A model generated the notes under the pieces. The model had not been told where the DNA came from, ran no database searches, and was given only the letters and a program-made list of their open reading frames with translations. A DNA stretch of 64,000 bases from Burkholderiales bacterium (GTDB lineage: Bacteria > Pseudomonadota > Gammaproteobacteria > Burkholderiales > Burkholderiaceae_C), in the NCBI GenBank assembly GCA_026932235.1, contig JAIXKR010000118.1, positions 39,369 to 103,368 of the forward strand, read 5' to 3'. Of the stretch, positions 1 through 8,083 are shown one piece after another (position 1 is the first letter of the stretch; each line of letters begins with the position of its first letter). Made by a program: the position numbers and the translations under genes.

Positions 1-789
1 CACGCGCGTGCCGAAGTGCGTCATCACGCGCGCGTCGAACTTGCCCGTGCCGCTGGTGAAGAAGGGCGCGCGCGCCGCCGCCTCGCGCAGCCGGCGCGCC
101 GCGCGCGCGAGTTCCGGGGGCAGGCCCTGGCCGCTGGCCACGCGCGCGAAGGCCAGCGCCAGGTGGCGCAGCGGCACGGCGTGCGCGGGGATGGAGCAGC
201 CGTCGATGCCGCGCGCGCTCTGCCGCAGGTCCCAGCCGGTGGCGGCCTGCAGCGCGGCGCTGACTTCGCGCATGAGCGCGTGCTCGGGCTGCACGTAGCC
301 GGCCAGGAAGCCGCGCAGGCCCTCACGGCCGTGCAAGTGGCAGCCCAGGCAGACGAAGCCGCTGTGCTTGCCCGAGCAGTTGTTGTGCAGCGCGCTGGGC
401 GACAGGCCGCGGCGCGCCAGCTCGCGCTGCGCCTCTTCGTTGTAGGGCCAGTGCGTGCCGCACTCGAGCACGCCGGCGTCGACGCCGGCCTTGGCGAGCA
501 TGCCCGCGGCGGTGCGCGCATGCGCCTCCTCGCCGCTGTGCGAGGCGCAGGCCAGCGCCAGTTCCTCGTCGCCGAGCGCGAGCGCGTCGGCCGCGCCGCT
601 GGCCACGAGCGGCAGCGCCTGCAGCAGCTTCACCGCCGAGCGCGGGAAGATCGGGCGCTCGATGTCGCCCAGCGCCTGCACGAGCGCGCCCTGGGCGTCG
701 ACGACGGCGAAGGCGCCGCGGTGGAAGGACTCGACGATGCCGCCGCGGGTGGCCTGTACGAGGATGGGGCCGGCAGCGATGGTCTTCAT
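1..789 (-). CDS. L-asparaginase II (Rhizobium type), 3' end beyond window
   Basis: Predicted cytoplasmic L-asparaginase, converting asparagine to aspartate and ammonia. The gene begins at ATG 789 and 263 codons are visible before the left edge; no stop is reached, so the C-terminus is missing. It belongs to the thermolabile Rhizobium-type (ReAV-like) family, not the E. coli AnsA/AnsB family. Visible family motifs are FPRSAVK (Ser51, Lys54), CASHSGE (residues 81-87) and NNCSGKH (136-142). These contain the Ser-Lys pairs and the cysteine expected for the active site of this family, and a third cysteine lies near residue 198. A 93-base gap separates it from the divergent transglutaminase-like gene. 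The assignment rests on motif order and spacing; substrate preference is not visible. Confidence 0.85.
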   Translation of the reverse strand, partial: MKTIAAGPILVQATRGGIVESFHRGAFAVVDAQGALVQALGDIERPIFPRSAVKLLQALPLVASGAADALALGDEELALACASHSGEEAHARTAAGMLAKAGVDAGVLECGTHWPYNEEAQRELARRGLSPSALHNNCSGKHSGFVCLGCHLHGREGLRGFLAGYVQPEHALMREVSAALQAATGWDLRQSARGIDGCSIPAHAVPLRHLALAFARVASGQGLPPELARAARRLREAAARAPFFTSGTGKFDARVMTHFGTRV

Positions 790-882
790 GGCGGTGACTG
801 TAGCGCCGCTCCCGTGTCGGGGACATGCCCTCGGGCGAGCGGCGAGAATCGCCCCATCCAAGCCCAAGGAGAGCCTGCCACC

Positions 883-1569
883 ATGAGCACCCCCGATTCG
901 GCAAGTCCCGACGCCGCGAGCCTTGCGCCCACGTCCATCATCGACAGCGATCATCCGTCCGTGGTCGCCTTCGCGCGCGAGCACGGCCGCGGCGCCGATG
1001 TGCGCGAGCGCGCGGTGGCGCTCTACCTCGCGGTGCGCGACGGCTTTCGCTACGACCCCTACCGCATCGACCTCTCACCCGAAGGCATGCGCGCGAGCAC
1101 GGTGCTGGTCAACGGCTACGGCTGGTGCGTGCCCAAGGCGGCGTTGCTCACCGCGGTCTGCCGCGCCGCGGGCATCCCCGCGCGCGTGGGCTATGCCGAT
1201 GTGCGCAACCACCTGAGCACCGAGCGCCTGCGCAAGGCGATGAACAGCGACATCTACCGCTGGCACGGCTACAGCGACCTCTGGATCGACGGCCGCTGGG
1301 TAAAGGCCACGCCGGCCTTCAACATCGAGCTGTGCGAGCGCTTCGGGCTGCTGCCGCTCGAATTCGACGGCCGCGAGGACTCGATCTACCATCCCTACGA
1401 CAAGGCCGGCAACCGCCACATGGAGTACCTGAACCAGCGCGGCGTCTTCGACGAGGTGCCGCTGGCGGCGATCGTCGCGGACTTCCAGCGCTACCACCCG
1501 AGCGCCACGATCAATGCCCTGGGCGGGCACGACTTCGGCGAGGACGCCGCGCGCGAATCCAGCGCTTGA
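883..1569 (+). CDS. Transglutaminase-like domain protein
   Basis: A 228-residue protein with a transglutaminase-core (papain-like) fold. Visible are the nucleophile Cys82 in GWCVPK and His128 in the RWHGYSDLWID segment. The usual third-position Asp motif is replaced by KATPAFN around residue 141, a variant I associate with the bacterial protease-like branch of this superfamily rather than with crosslinking enzymes. There is no signal peptide or membrane segment, so a cytoplasmic hydrolase is the likeliest role; the substrate is unknown. ATG 883 is chosen because it sits behind an AAGGAGAG Shine-Dalgarno; the open frame extends upstream but is antisense to the asparaginase gene. It converges on the UspA gene with 31 bases between stops. 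Confidence 0.8.
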   Translation: MSTPDSASPDAASLAPTSIIDSDHPSVVAFAREHGRGADVRERAVALYLAVRDGFRYDPYRIDLSPEGMRASTVLVNGYGWCVPKAALLTAVCRAAGIPARVGYADVRNHLSTERLRKAMNSDIYRWHGYSDLWIDGRWVKATPAFNIELCERFGLLPLEFDGREDSIYHPYDKAGNRHMEYLNQRGVFDEVPLAAIVADFQRYHPSATINALGGHDFGEDAARESSA

Positions 1570-1600
1570 AGAAGCCGGCCTGCCGGGCCCGCCCCGTTTC

Positions 1601-2047
1601 TCAGTGCAGCACGAGCAGCGGCAGCCTGCTGCCCGAGAGTACCGCCTTCGCCTGCGAGCCGTAGAGGAACTCGCCGAAGGCGCCCCGCCCTTCGCTGACC
1701 ATGACGATGAGGTCGCAGCCGCGGGCCTCGGCCTCGGCCAGTAGCGCTTCGTCGACGCGCGCGACGCAGGCATGGTGGCCCTCGAAGGGCACGCCCGCGG
1801 CGCGGGCGGCGGCGGCGAAGCGGTCCAGCACGCGGCGCGCGGCCTCGGGCGTCATCGCGTCCACGTCCTCGACCAGCCGAAACGCGCCGCCGGCCCGGGG
1901 CCGCTGACCGGACGGCTGCGGCTGCTCGGCGACGAAGCCGGTGATCGCCGCGCCCAGCTGGCGCGCCAGGCCGATGCTGGCATCGATCGCGCGGTCGGTC
2001 AGCGCAGAGCCGTCGACGGGAACCAGGATGCGTTGGTACATGGGCAC
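1601..2047 (-). CDS. Universal stress protein UspA family
   Basis: A single-domain universal stress protein of 148 residues, the normal length for the family. The N-terminus YQRILVPVDGSALTDRAID carries the conserved first strand with the nucleotide-binding Asp. The C-terminal phosphate-binding loop normally reads GxxG-x9-G(S/T). Here it is VSEG-RGAFGEFLY-GS, so the first glycine is a valine while the rest is kept. ATP binding is therefore plausible but not certain. Start could be Met1 (2047) or Met3 (2041); both give the same domain. It is a single-gene unit followed upstream by a 190-base gap with no recognisable gene. Role inferred from family: stress resilience under growth arrest or low oxygen. 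Confidence 0.85.
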   Translation of the reverse strand: MPMYQRILVPVDGSALTDRAIDASIGLARQLGAAITGFVAEQPQPSGQRPRAGGAFRLVEDVDAMTPEAARRVLDRFAAAARAAGVPFEGHHACVARVDEALLAEAEARGCDLIVMVSEGRGAFGEFLYGSQAKAVLSGSRLPLLVLH

Positions 2048-2237
2048 CTCGAGCGTGTGCGCGTCAGCGTTGCACCGACTCTAGGAAGCACGCGCGAGCC
2101 CTCCCTTGCGCTCGCGCAACATCGGGGGCCGCGTGAATGTGAAGCGCTCCACACGCCGGGACCGGTCAGGTCCGCCGCCAGAAGGAAGGCCGATGGCTCT
2201 TGCGAGCATCGCTCGCAGCCGTCGCGCGACGGCGGCG

Positions 2238-3098
2238 TCAGCGGCGCCCGGTCCGCCCGTCCGAGGCGGCGTCTGCGGCCGCCTGCTTCGCCGCGCGGCA
2301 GGCACGAAGGAAGTCCCGCAGCATCGGCGCGTCGTCGATGGTGCTCCCGTCCTTCGGATCGTGGAACTCCGGGTGCCACTGCACGCCGGCCACGTAGGTG
2401 CCGGGCGTCGTGCGGCGAAAGGCCTCGACGATGCCGTCGTCGGCACAGCGCGCCTCGACGACGAAGTCCGCGGCCAGGGCCTTGATGCCCTGGTGGTGGA
2501 TGCTATTGGTGCGCATCACCGCCTGCCCCGGATAGAGCTCGGCCAGGCGCGTTCCGGGCTCGATCGCCACGCGGTGGAAGTGGCGCTCGTAGCGCCCGAC
2601 GTCGCGGTGCAGCTGCGAGCCCGGGCGCTGCGTCGCGATGTCCTGCCACAGCGTGCCGCCGTGCATCACGTTGAGGAGCTGGAAGCCGCGACAGATGCCG
2701 AACACCGGCTTGCCGGCGGCGATGAAGGCGCGGATGAGCTCGATCTCGTAGTGGTCGCGCACGGCGTCGCCGGCCCACTCCGGGGACAGCGGCCGTTCGC
2801 CGTAGAACTCGGGCGCGACGTCGTTGCCGCCCTGCAGCACCAGGCCGTCCAGCGCCTGCGCGTAGTCGTCGAGATCCAGGTCGCTGCGCTGCACGATGCT
2901 GTCGCGCGTGACGGCCGGGACCATCACCGCCATTGCCTGGCCGGAAAGCACCCAGTGCGCGACCGACTGCTCCAGGTAATGCAGCGTCTTGGTGAAGACG
3001 CCCGGGAGCGGCCCTTGGCTTCCGGGGTAGTAGATGCGGGCGGAAACGCCGACGAGCAGCGGGGGCGCTTGCATGGAATGAGCGGTTGGCGCGCGCAT
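2238..3098 (-). CDS. Class I glutamine amidotransferase-like hydrolase (peptidase C26, PuuD-like)
   Basis: Predicted gamma-glutamyl hydrolase of the PuuD family, which releases glutamate from gamma-glutamyl-GABA or related gamma-glutamyl amines in polyamine breakdown. The nucleophile is Cys136 in GICRG, and the His-Glu pair is in QWHPEF near residue 250. DGLVLQGGNDV around residue 85 is the oxyanion-strand signature of class I amidotransferase folds. Length as drawn is 286 residues; an internal Met9 (3074) is an equally good start. No other puu genes (glutamylpolyamine synthetase, oxidase, dehydrogenase) are adjacent, so the substrate is uncertain. It diverges from the Na/Pi symporter gene across about 100 bases. 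Confidence 0.85.
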   Translation of the reverse strand: MRAPTAHSMQAPPLLVGVSARIYYPGSQGPLPGVFTKTLHYLEQSVAHWVLSGQAMAVMVPAVTRDSIVQRSDLDLDDYAQALDGLVLQGGNDVAPEFYGERPLSPEWAGDAVRDHYEIELIRAFIAAGKPVFGICRGFQLLNVMHGGTLWQDIATQRPGSQLHRDVGRYERHFHRVAIEPGTRLAELYPGQAVMRTNSIHHQGIKALAADFVVEARCADDGIVEAFRRTTPGTYVAGVQWHPEFHDPKDGSTIDDAPMLRDFLRACRAAKQAAADAASDGRTGRR

Positions 3099-3201
3099 TA
3101 TGCGCGTTCCCCGACGGCGCCGAGAGACGCCATATGGCGCTCTCGGGCGAGGGAATCACTAACATCGGGGATCCGGCTGCCGGTGCGGCCGCGACGCCCT
3201 C

Positions 3202-4872
3202 GTGATCCATCTCCTCAATCTGCTCGCCGCCATCGCCCTGCTCGTCTGGGGCATCTACAACGTCCGCACCGGGGTGCTGCGCGCCTTCGGCGAGAACCTG
3301 CGCAGCGTGCTCGCGCGCAGCGTCGCCAACCGGGCGAGCGCGATGCTCGCGGGCCTGGGCGTGACGACTCTGCTGCAGAGCAGCACCGCGACCTGCCTCA
3401 TCGTCGCCAGCTTCGTCGGCACCGGGCTCGTCGGCACGACGCCGGCGCTGGCGGTGATGCTGGGCGCGGACGTGGGCACGGCGCTGATGGTGCTGGTGTT
3501 CTCCTTCGACCTCTCCTGGCTGAGCCCGCTGCTGATCCTCGTCGGCGTCGTCCTCTTCGTCGCCAGCGAGCGCGGCATGCTCGGGCGCATCGGGCGCGTG
3601 CTCATCGGCCTCGGCCTCATCACGCTGGCGCTGCAGCTCATCGTCGTCGCCACGCGTCCGCTCACCGAGTCGCCCGAGGTGCGCGCACTGCTGGCGGCGC
3701 TGCCCGACGACGTCGGGCTGCACCTGCTGGCCGGCGGCCTGCTGGCGGTGATGAGCTACTCCAGCCTGGCGGTCGTGCTTCTCACCGCGACGCTGACGGC
3801 GCAGGGCCTGCTGACGCTGCCGGTGGCGCTGGGCCTGGTGCTCGGGGCCAACGTCGGCAGCGCGCTGCTGGCGATCCTCGTCACCGCCTCGGGCGCGGCC
3901 GAGTTGCGGCGGCTGCCGCTGGGGAACTTCATCTTCAAGGCCGTGGGCGCGGCGCTCATGGTCCCGCTGCTGCCCGAGGCGCGGCTGCTGCTGCACAACC
4001 ACGTCGCCGACGTGCATCAGCAGGTGGTCTTCTTCCACCTCGGGTTCAACGTGCTGATGGCGCTGGTCTTCATCGGCTTCATCGGCCCGGTGGCGCGCAT
4101 CACCGAGCGCGCGCTGCCCAAGCCGAGCGCGCTCGGCCGCGGCGACCAGCCGCGCTACCTCGACCCGGTGGCTCTGGCCACGCCCAGCCTGGCGATCAGC
4201 TGCGCGGCGCGCGAAGCGCTGCACCAGGCCGACGTCGTCGAAACCATGCTGCGCGGCATCGTTCCGGTGATGCGCGACAACGACCTCCAGCTCGCGGAAC
4301 GCTTGCGGCGCATGGACGACGTCGTCGACGAGCTGTACTCGGCGATCAAGTTCTACCTCACGCAGATCTCGCGCGAGGCGCTGTCCGAGCGCGAAGGCAG
4401 GCGCTGGACCGACATCGTCAGCTTCACCATCAACATGGAGCAGATCGGCGACTGCATCGAGCGCATCCTGCAGGACCTCGAGGACAAGAAGATCCGCAAG
4501 GGGCGGCGCTTCTCCGAGGCCGGCATGGCGGAGATCCTCCACCTGCACGAGCGACTGCTGTCCAACCTGCGCCTGGGAACGAGCGTCTTCCTCGACGGCC
4601 ACGTTCGCGACGCGCAGCGGCTGCTGGAGGAGAAGGCGCGCTTTCGCGACCTCGAGCGCGAGTACGCCGCGAACCACATCATGCGGCTGCAGGACAACAC
4701 GGCGCAGAGCATCGAGACCAGCTCGCTGCACCTGGACCTGATCGGCGAGCTCAAGCGCATCAACTCGCACATCTGCTCGATCGCCTACCCGATCCTCGAG
4801 TCGGCCGGCGCGCTGGCCAGCACGCGGCTGCGCCACTCGCAGCTCGCCAGCGTCGAGGAGCGGCCGCGCTGA
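3202..4872 (+). CDS. Na+/phosphate cotransporter family protein with PhoU-like C-terminus
   Basis: Predicted sodium-dependent inorganic phosphate symporter of the inner membrane, 556 residues with a GTG start. The N-terminal two thirds contain two inverted membrane repeats. The first carries the diagnostic QSST motif at Gln59 and GADVGTALM. The second has a degenerate MSYSSLAVVLL and GANVGSALL. From about residue 330 the protein is soluble and helical, matching the PhoU domain commonly fused to these carriers, which probably senses phosphate status. The EamA exporter gene follows after 18 bases and may be cotranscribed. No Pho box was recognised upstream. Confidence 0.88.
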   Translation: MIHLLNLLAAIALLVWGIYNVRTGVLRAFGENLRSVLARSVANRASAMLAGLGVTTLLQSSTATCLIVASFVGTGLVGTTPALAVMLGADVGTALMVLVFSFDLSWLSPLLILVGVVLFVASERGMLGRIGRVLIGLGLITLALQLIVVATRPLTESPEVRALLAALPDDVGLHLLAGGLLAVMSYSSLAVVLLTATLTAQGLLTLPVALGLVLGANVGSALLAILVTASGAAELRRLPLGNFIFKAVGAALMVPLLPEARLLLHNHVADVHQQVVFFHLGFNVLMALVFIGFIGPVARITERALPKPSALGRGDQPRYLDPVALATPSLAISCAAREALHQADVVETMLRGIVPVMRDNDLQLAERLRRMDDVVDELYSAIKFYLTQISREALSEREGRRWTDIVSFTINMEQIGDCIERILQDLEDKKIRKGRRFSEAGMAEILHLHERLLSNLRLGTSVFLDGHVRDAQRLLEEKARFRDLEREYAANHIMRLQDNTAQSIETSSLHLDLIGELKRINSHICSIAYPILESAGALASTRLRHSQLASVEERPR

Positions 4873-4890
4873 CGTGATGCCGTCGCGCCC

Positions 4891-5757
4891 ATGACGTGGA
4901 TCGTCGTGCTCGCCGTGATGTTCGCTGCCGCCTTGCACGCGGGCTGGAACGTGCTCGTCAAGTCGGCCGGAGACAAGAGCGTCGACAACGCGCTCATCAC
5001 CTTCCTCGGCGGCTGGGTGGCGCTGCCGCTCGCGCTCGCCGCCGGGCTGCCGCAGGCCGCGGCCTGGCCGTATCTCGCGGCCTCGCTCGTCGTCCACGTG
5101 GGTTACTACAGCGCGCTGGCCGGCGCCTACCACCACGGCGAACTCGGCCTGACCTATCCCATCATGCGCGGCCTGGCGCCGCTGCTCGTGGCGCTGGTCA
5201 GCGCCGCCGTGGTGGGCGAGGTGCCGGCGGCGGCGACCTGGGCCGGCGTGCTGGCGATCACGCTCGGCGTGGGGCTGGTGGGCCTGGCGCATCCGGGTCA
5301 GGCGCTGCATCACGGCAAAGCCATGGCGTTTGCCGTCGCCAACGCCGCCATCATCGCCGCCTACACGCTTGTCGACGGCCTGGGCGTGCGCGCCGAAGTG
5401 GCCGCCGGCGGCGCCGCGCTGCGCTATCCGCTCTGGCTCTTCGTCATCAACGCGCTGCCCTATCCGCTGCTCGTGCTCTCGCGCCGCGACCGCGCCGGGC
5501 GTCGCGGCGTCCTCGCCTATGCGCGCGCGCGCTGGCCGCTGGCGGCCGTCGGCGGCGCGGCGTCGATCGGCAGCTACGCGATCGCACTGTGGGCGATGAC
5601 GCGCGCCCCGGTGGCCAGTGTCGCCGCGCTGCGCGAGACCTCGGTGCTCTTTGCCGCGGCGCTGGGGACGTGGATGCTGCGCGAGCGCTTCGGTTGGCAG
5701 CGGGGGCTGGGCACGGTGGCCATCGTCGCCGGCGTCGTCGCGCTGCGCCTGGCCTGA
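4891..5757 (+). CDS. EamA/DMT-family transporter
   Basis: A 288-residue inner-membrane protein with about ten hydrophobic segments arranged as two EamA repeats, typical of the drug/metabolite transporter superfamily. The first repeat includes the LTYPIMRGLAPLLVAL segment around residues 88-103. The second ends in SVAALRETSVLFAAALG and RERFGWQRGLG, the usual end of such carriers. Substrate cannot be told from sequence; family members export amino acids, cysteine-pathway metabolites or drugs. It lies 18 bases after the phosphate symporter gene and is followed by a hairpin that could end both transcripts. Confidence 0.85.
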   Translation: MTWIVVLAVMFAAALHAGWNVLVKSAGDKSVDNALITFLGGWVALPLALAAGLPQAAAWPYLAASLVVHVGYYSALAGAYHHGELGLTYPIMRGLAPLLVALVSAAVVGEVPAAATWAGVLAITLGVGLVGLAHPGQALHHGKAMAFAVANAAIIAAYTLVDGLGVRAEVAAGGAALRYPLWLFVINALPYPLLVLSRRDRAGRRGVLAYARARWPLAAVGGAASIGSYAIALWAMTRAPVASVAALRETSVLFAAALGTWMLRERFGWQRGLGTVAIVAGVVALRLA

Positions 5758-5766
5758 CTCGCCCCG

Positions 5767-5784
5767 GGGTGCGCAGTCGCACCC
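5767..5784. terminator. Hairpin between convergent EamA and dehydratase genes
   Basis: A perfect 7-base-pair stem (GGGTGCG / CGCACCC) with a 4-base loop sits ten bases after the EamA stop and about 70 bases beyond the stop of the opposing dehydratase gene. There is no T-run on either strand, so it is at best a weak or Rho-assisted bidirectional terminator. Confidence 0.45.
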
Positions 5785-5856
5785 GGCGCAACCCGTCGAC
5801 CGCGTCCAGTTCGAACCGGATGTCCCCGGCGACGACGGTGATGCCGTGCAGCGCTG

Positions 5857-6708
5857 TCATGGCGGGTTCTTCAGCACGGCGGTCGCGTCCATCGTCAGCC
5901 AGCCTTCGTGGTCCTGCGCCCACAGCTTCACCTCGTTGCCGTCGCGCCGGCCGTTCACCTTGAACGGATGCAGGTCGAAGGTCGGCCGCACCGCCTTGAA
6001 GCGGAAGCCGGTGACCTGCGCTTGCGGCGCGTGGCGGCGCACCAGGTCCATCAGCAGCGTCGCGATCAGCGGGCCGTGCACGATCAGGCCGGGGTAGCCC
6101 TCGACCTGCGTCGCGTAGCGGCGGTCGTAGTGGATGCGATGGCCGTTGAAGGTCAGCGCGCTGTAGCGGAAGAGGAGGACGTCGTCGGGCACGATCTGCC
6201 GTTGCCACTCGCCCTGGGCGGCGGCGACCGGCGGCGGCTCGACGTCGGAGGGCTTCTTCGCTTCGCGGTAGACGATGTCGTGGAACTCGACGATGGCCGC
6301 ATCGGCCGCGCCGTTGCAGCGCAGCTCGTGCCGCACCCTGACGAACACGAGCCGGCCGGTGCGCCCGTTCTTCGTCGTCACGTCGGCGATCACCGAGCTG
6401 CGCTCGACCGCGTCGCCGACGCGCACGGGCGAGCGGAACTCCAACTGGCTGCCGGCCCACATGCGCCTGGGCAGCGGCACCGGCGGCAGGAAGCCGCCGC
6501 GCCTGGCGTGACCGTCCGGGCCGATCTCGCTCTGGCGGTGCTGCGGCAGGAAGTACAGCCAGTGCCACAAGGGGAACAGCGGCGTGCCGTTCCCGACCGC
6601 GAGCGCCGGGTGGTCCAGGGTCGCGTTCAGGCCGCGCACCGGGGCGGCGGTGATCGTGTCGCGCAGCGTCTCGCTGCGGCCGATCCAGTCGGTGAGCGGG
6701 TCACTCAT
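5857..6708 (-). CDS. MaoC/FAS1-like dehydratase (HTD2 or mesaconyl-C4-CoA hydratase type)
   Basis: A 283-residue double hot-dog protein related to acyl dehydratases of the COG3777 group, which includes mesaconyl-C4-CoA hydratase. The N-terminal hot-dog carries PVPLPRRMWAGSQLEF. The C-terminal one carries the hydratase segment FNGHRIHYDRRYA followed by GLIVHGPLIATLL, the expected Asp/His pair of R-specific hydratases being placed in this region. ATG 6708 is preferred over an in-frame upstream ATG at 6879 because the family start fits and the longer version would overlap the divergent enoyl-CoA hydratase gene. That gene starts 165 bases away, so both probably serve acyl-CoA catabolism. The substrate is not determined. 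Confidence 0.82.
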   Translation of the reverse strand: MSDPLTDWIGRSETLRDTITAAPVRGLNATLDHPALAVGNGTPLFPLWHWLYFLPQHRQSEIGPDGHARRGGFLPPVPLPRRMWAGSQLEFRSPVRVGDAVERSSVIADVTTKNGRTGRLVFVRVRHELRCNGAADAAIVEFHDIVYREAKKPSDVEPPPVAAAQGEWQRQIVPDDVLLFRYSALTFNGHRIHYDRRYATQVEGYPGLIVHGPLIATLLMDLVRRHAPQAQVTGFRFKAVRPTFDLHPFKVNGRRDGNEVKLWAQDHEGWLTMDATAVLKNPP

Positions 6709-6872
6709 GGCCGTGTCCGTGCGCGGTTCGAAACCGGTGAAGTGTCGTGAATGAAGGAGTCGCCCCAGTGTAGTGATCCACGCCATCGGGGCGGCACCGG
6801 AGAGCACCGCAGAGATCCGGCGACGGGGCGAGCATTGCCCGCGGAGCCCGCGCGCCATCACAATCGCGGGCG

Positions 6873-7589
6873 ATGACACCGCCCAAACTGCTGCTCGAGG
6901 CCGCGGACGGCCTGGCGACCTTGACGCTGAACCGTCCGGACAAGCTCAACGCCATCGACAACGAGATGGCGCGGGCGATCCTCGATGCGCTCGACGCCGT
7001 GGGGTCCGACGACGCCGTGCGCGTGGTTCGCGTCCGCGGCAGCGGTCGCGCCTTCTGCGCCGGACGCGACGTCTCCGCGGCGCCGACGGAGACCGACCTC
7101 GAACTGGTGCAGGCGGTGTCCCGGGCGATCGTGCGCCTGACCAAGCCCGTCCTCTTCGCCGTGCATGGATGGACGGTCGGGGCCGGGCTCGAATGGATGC
7201 TGAACGCGGACATCGTCGTCGCCGCGCAGAACAGCCGCTTCAAGCTGCCGGAGGCGGAGCTCGGCGTCTTCGTCACCGGAGGCGCGAGCGCCACCCTGAC
7301 CGCCTACGCCGGTCTGGCGCGGGCCAAGGCGCTGACGCTGCTCGGCGATGCCTTCACGGCGGCGCAGGCGCAAGCCTGGGGACTGGCGTGGCACGTGGTT
7401 CCGGACGCCGAACTCGAAGCTGCGGCGCAGCAGGTCGCCGCGCGACTGGGCGCGCTGCGGCCGGACGTGGCGCACCGGTTCAAGCGCGTGTTCAACGACA
7501 TCGGGCTCGACAAGTTCGAGCGCGCGATCGACCTCGAGTGCCGCACCCAGCGCGCCCTGGCCGGCACGAGCCCGGCAACGCGCCCCTGA
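6873..7589 (+). CDS. Enoyl-CoA hydratase/isomerase family protein
   Basis: A 238-residue crotonase-fold enzyme. The oxyanion-hole segments are visible as GRAFCAGRD around residues 57-65 and AVHGWTVGAGLEW around 96-108, and the DIVVAAQNSRFKLPE segment follows as expected. Family reactions include hydration of 2-enoyl-CoA, double-bond isomerisation and ring cleavage; which applies here cannot be read from the motifs. The protein is slightly short for the family (about 255), because the C-terminal trimerisation helices are brief. It diverges from the dehydratase gene at 6708. A decayed RidA gene starts 107 bases downstream. Confidence 0.88.
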   Translation: MTPPKLLLEAADGLATLTLNRPDKLNAIDNEMARAILDALDAVGSDDAVRVVRVRGSGRAFCAGRDVSAAPTETDLELVQAVSRAIVRLTKPVLFAVHGWTVGAGLEWMLNADIVVAAQNSRFKLPEAELGVFVTGGASATLTAYAGLARAKALTLLGDAFTAAQAQAWGLAWHVVPDAELEAAAQQVAARLGALRPDVAHRFKRVFNDIGLDKFERAIDLECRTQRALAGTSPATRP

Positions 7590-7696
7590 CCCGCGCGAAC
7601 CCGGTCGACGCGCTCCGGGCCTTCCTCTCCGCAGCGGCGTGCAGCGGCGTGCATGATGTGCGGCCAGGATCCAGGCACAGCAAGGAAATCGACCGC

Positions 7697-8083
7697 ATGA
7701 AGCCGGCACGGACGACGATCTCGAGCGGAGGCCACTGGGAGGAGGCCGTCGGCTACTCGCGCGCGGTGCGCGTCGGCTCGCATGTGAGCGTGGCCGGAAC
7801 GACGGCGGCGACCGCGCAGGGCATCGTCGGCCCCGGCGACCCGTACGCGCAAGCCATGCAGGCGCTGCGCACGATCCAGGCCGCGCTCGAAAAGGCCGAC
7901 GCGATCGTGCCGGATCCGCCCGCGGCGCCGGACCCCGATCCCGGCGACGGGCACGATCCTGCGCGCGCGCAGCGTGCAAGGTCATCGCCGCACGGCCGTA
8001 CCGGCGCACGGCCGCGCCGCCGATGCGGCATACTCCACAGGGTATCAACGAAGGGACCCGCGCCCAGCGGCCCCGAACGATGA
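7697..8083 (+). pseudogene. RidA/YjgF-family remnant with internal deletion
   Basis: The first 60 residues (ISSGGHWEEAVGYSRAVRVG, VAGTTAATAQGIVGPGDPYAQAMQALRTIQAALEKA) match the N-terminal half of a RidA-family protein. At that point the frame passes directly into ADAIVPD, which resembles the C-terminal end of RidA proteins; compare TAIVPD at the end of the intact copy at 60159-60551. About 50 residues of the core, including the catalytic Arg strand, are missing. The frame then runs through a Pro/Arg-rich tail of about 50 residues with no domain character and ends four bases into the next gene. I read this as an in-frame internal deletion plus loss of the normal stop, so probably a dead gene. 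Confidence 0.65.

Noticed and set aside
2503-5313. A 936-codon open frame antisense to the phosphate symporter and hydrolase genes, and many similar long frames elsewhere
   Set aside because: Composition is dominated by Arg, Ala, Gly, Gln and His runs, with no domain; such frames arise from GC-rich third positions of the true genes.
5758-5860. A minus-strand frame coupled by ATGA to the MaoC-type gene, starting MTALHGITVVA like a CaiB N-terminus
   Set aside because: Resemblance stops after about ten residues, and the frame runs through a hairpin and then antisense to the EamA gene without a stop; chance is more likely than a gene remnant.
8023-8079. Longer start for the SQR/NDH-2-type flavoprotein
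   Set aside because: The upstream 19 codons are polar and Arg-rich; MNKHRITVLGAGFAG places the FAD loop at the expected distance from the N-terminus.
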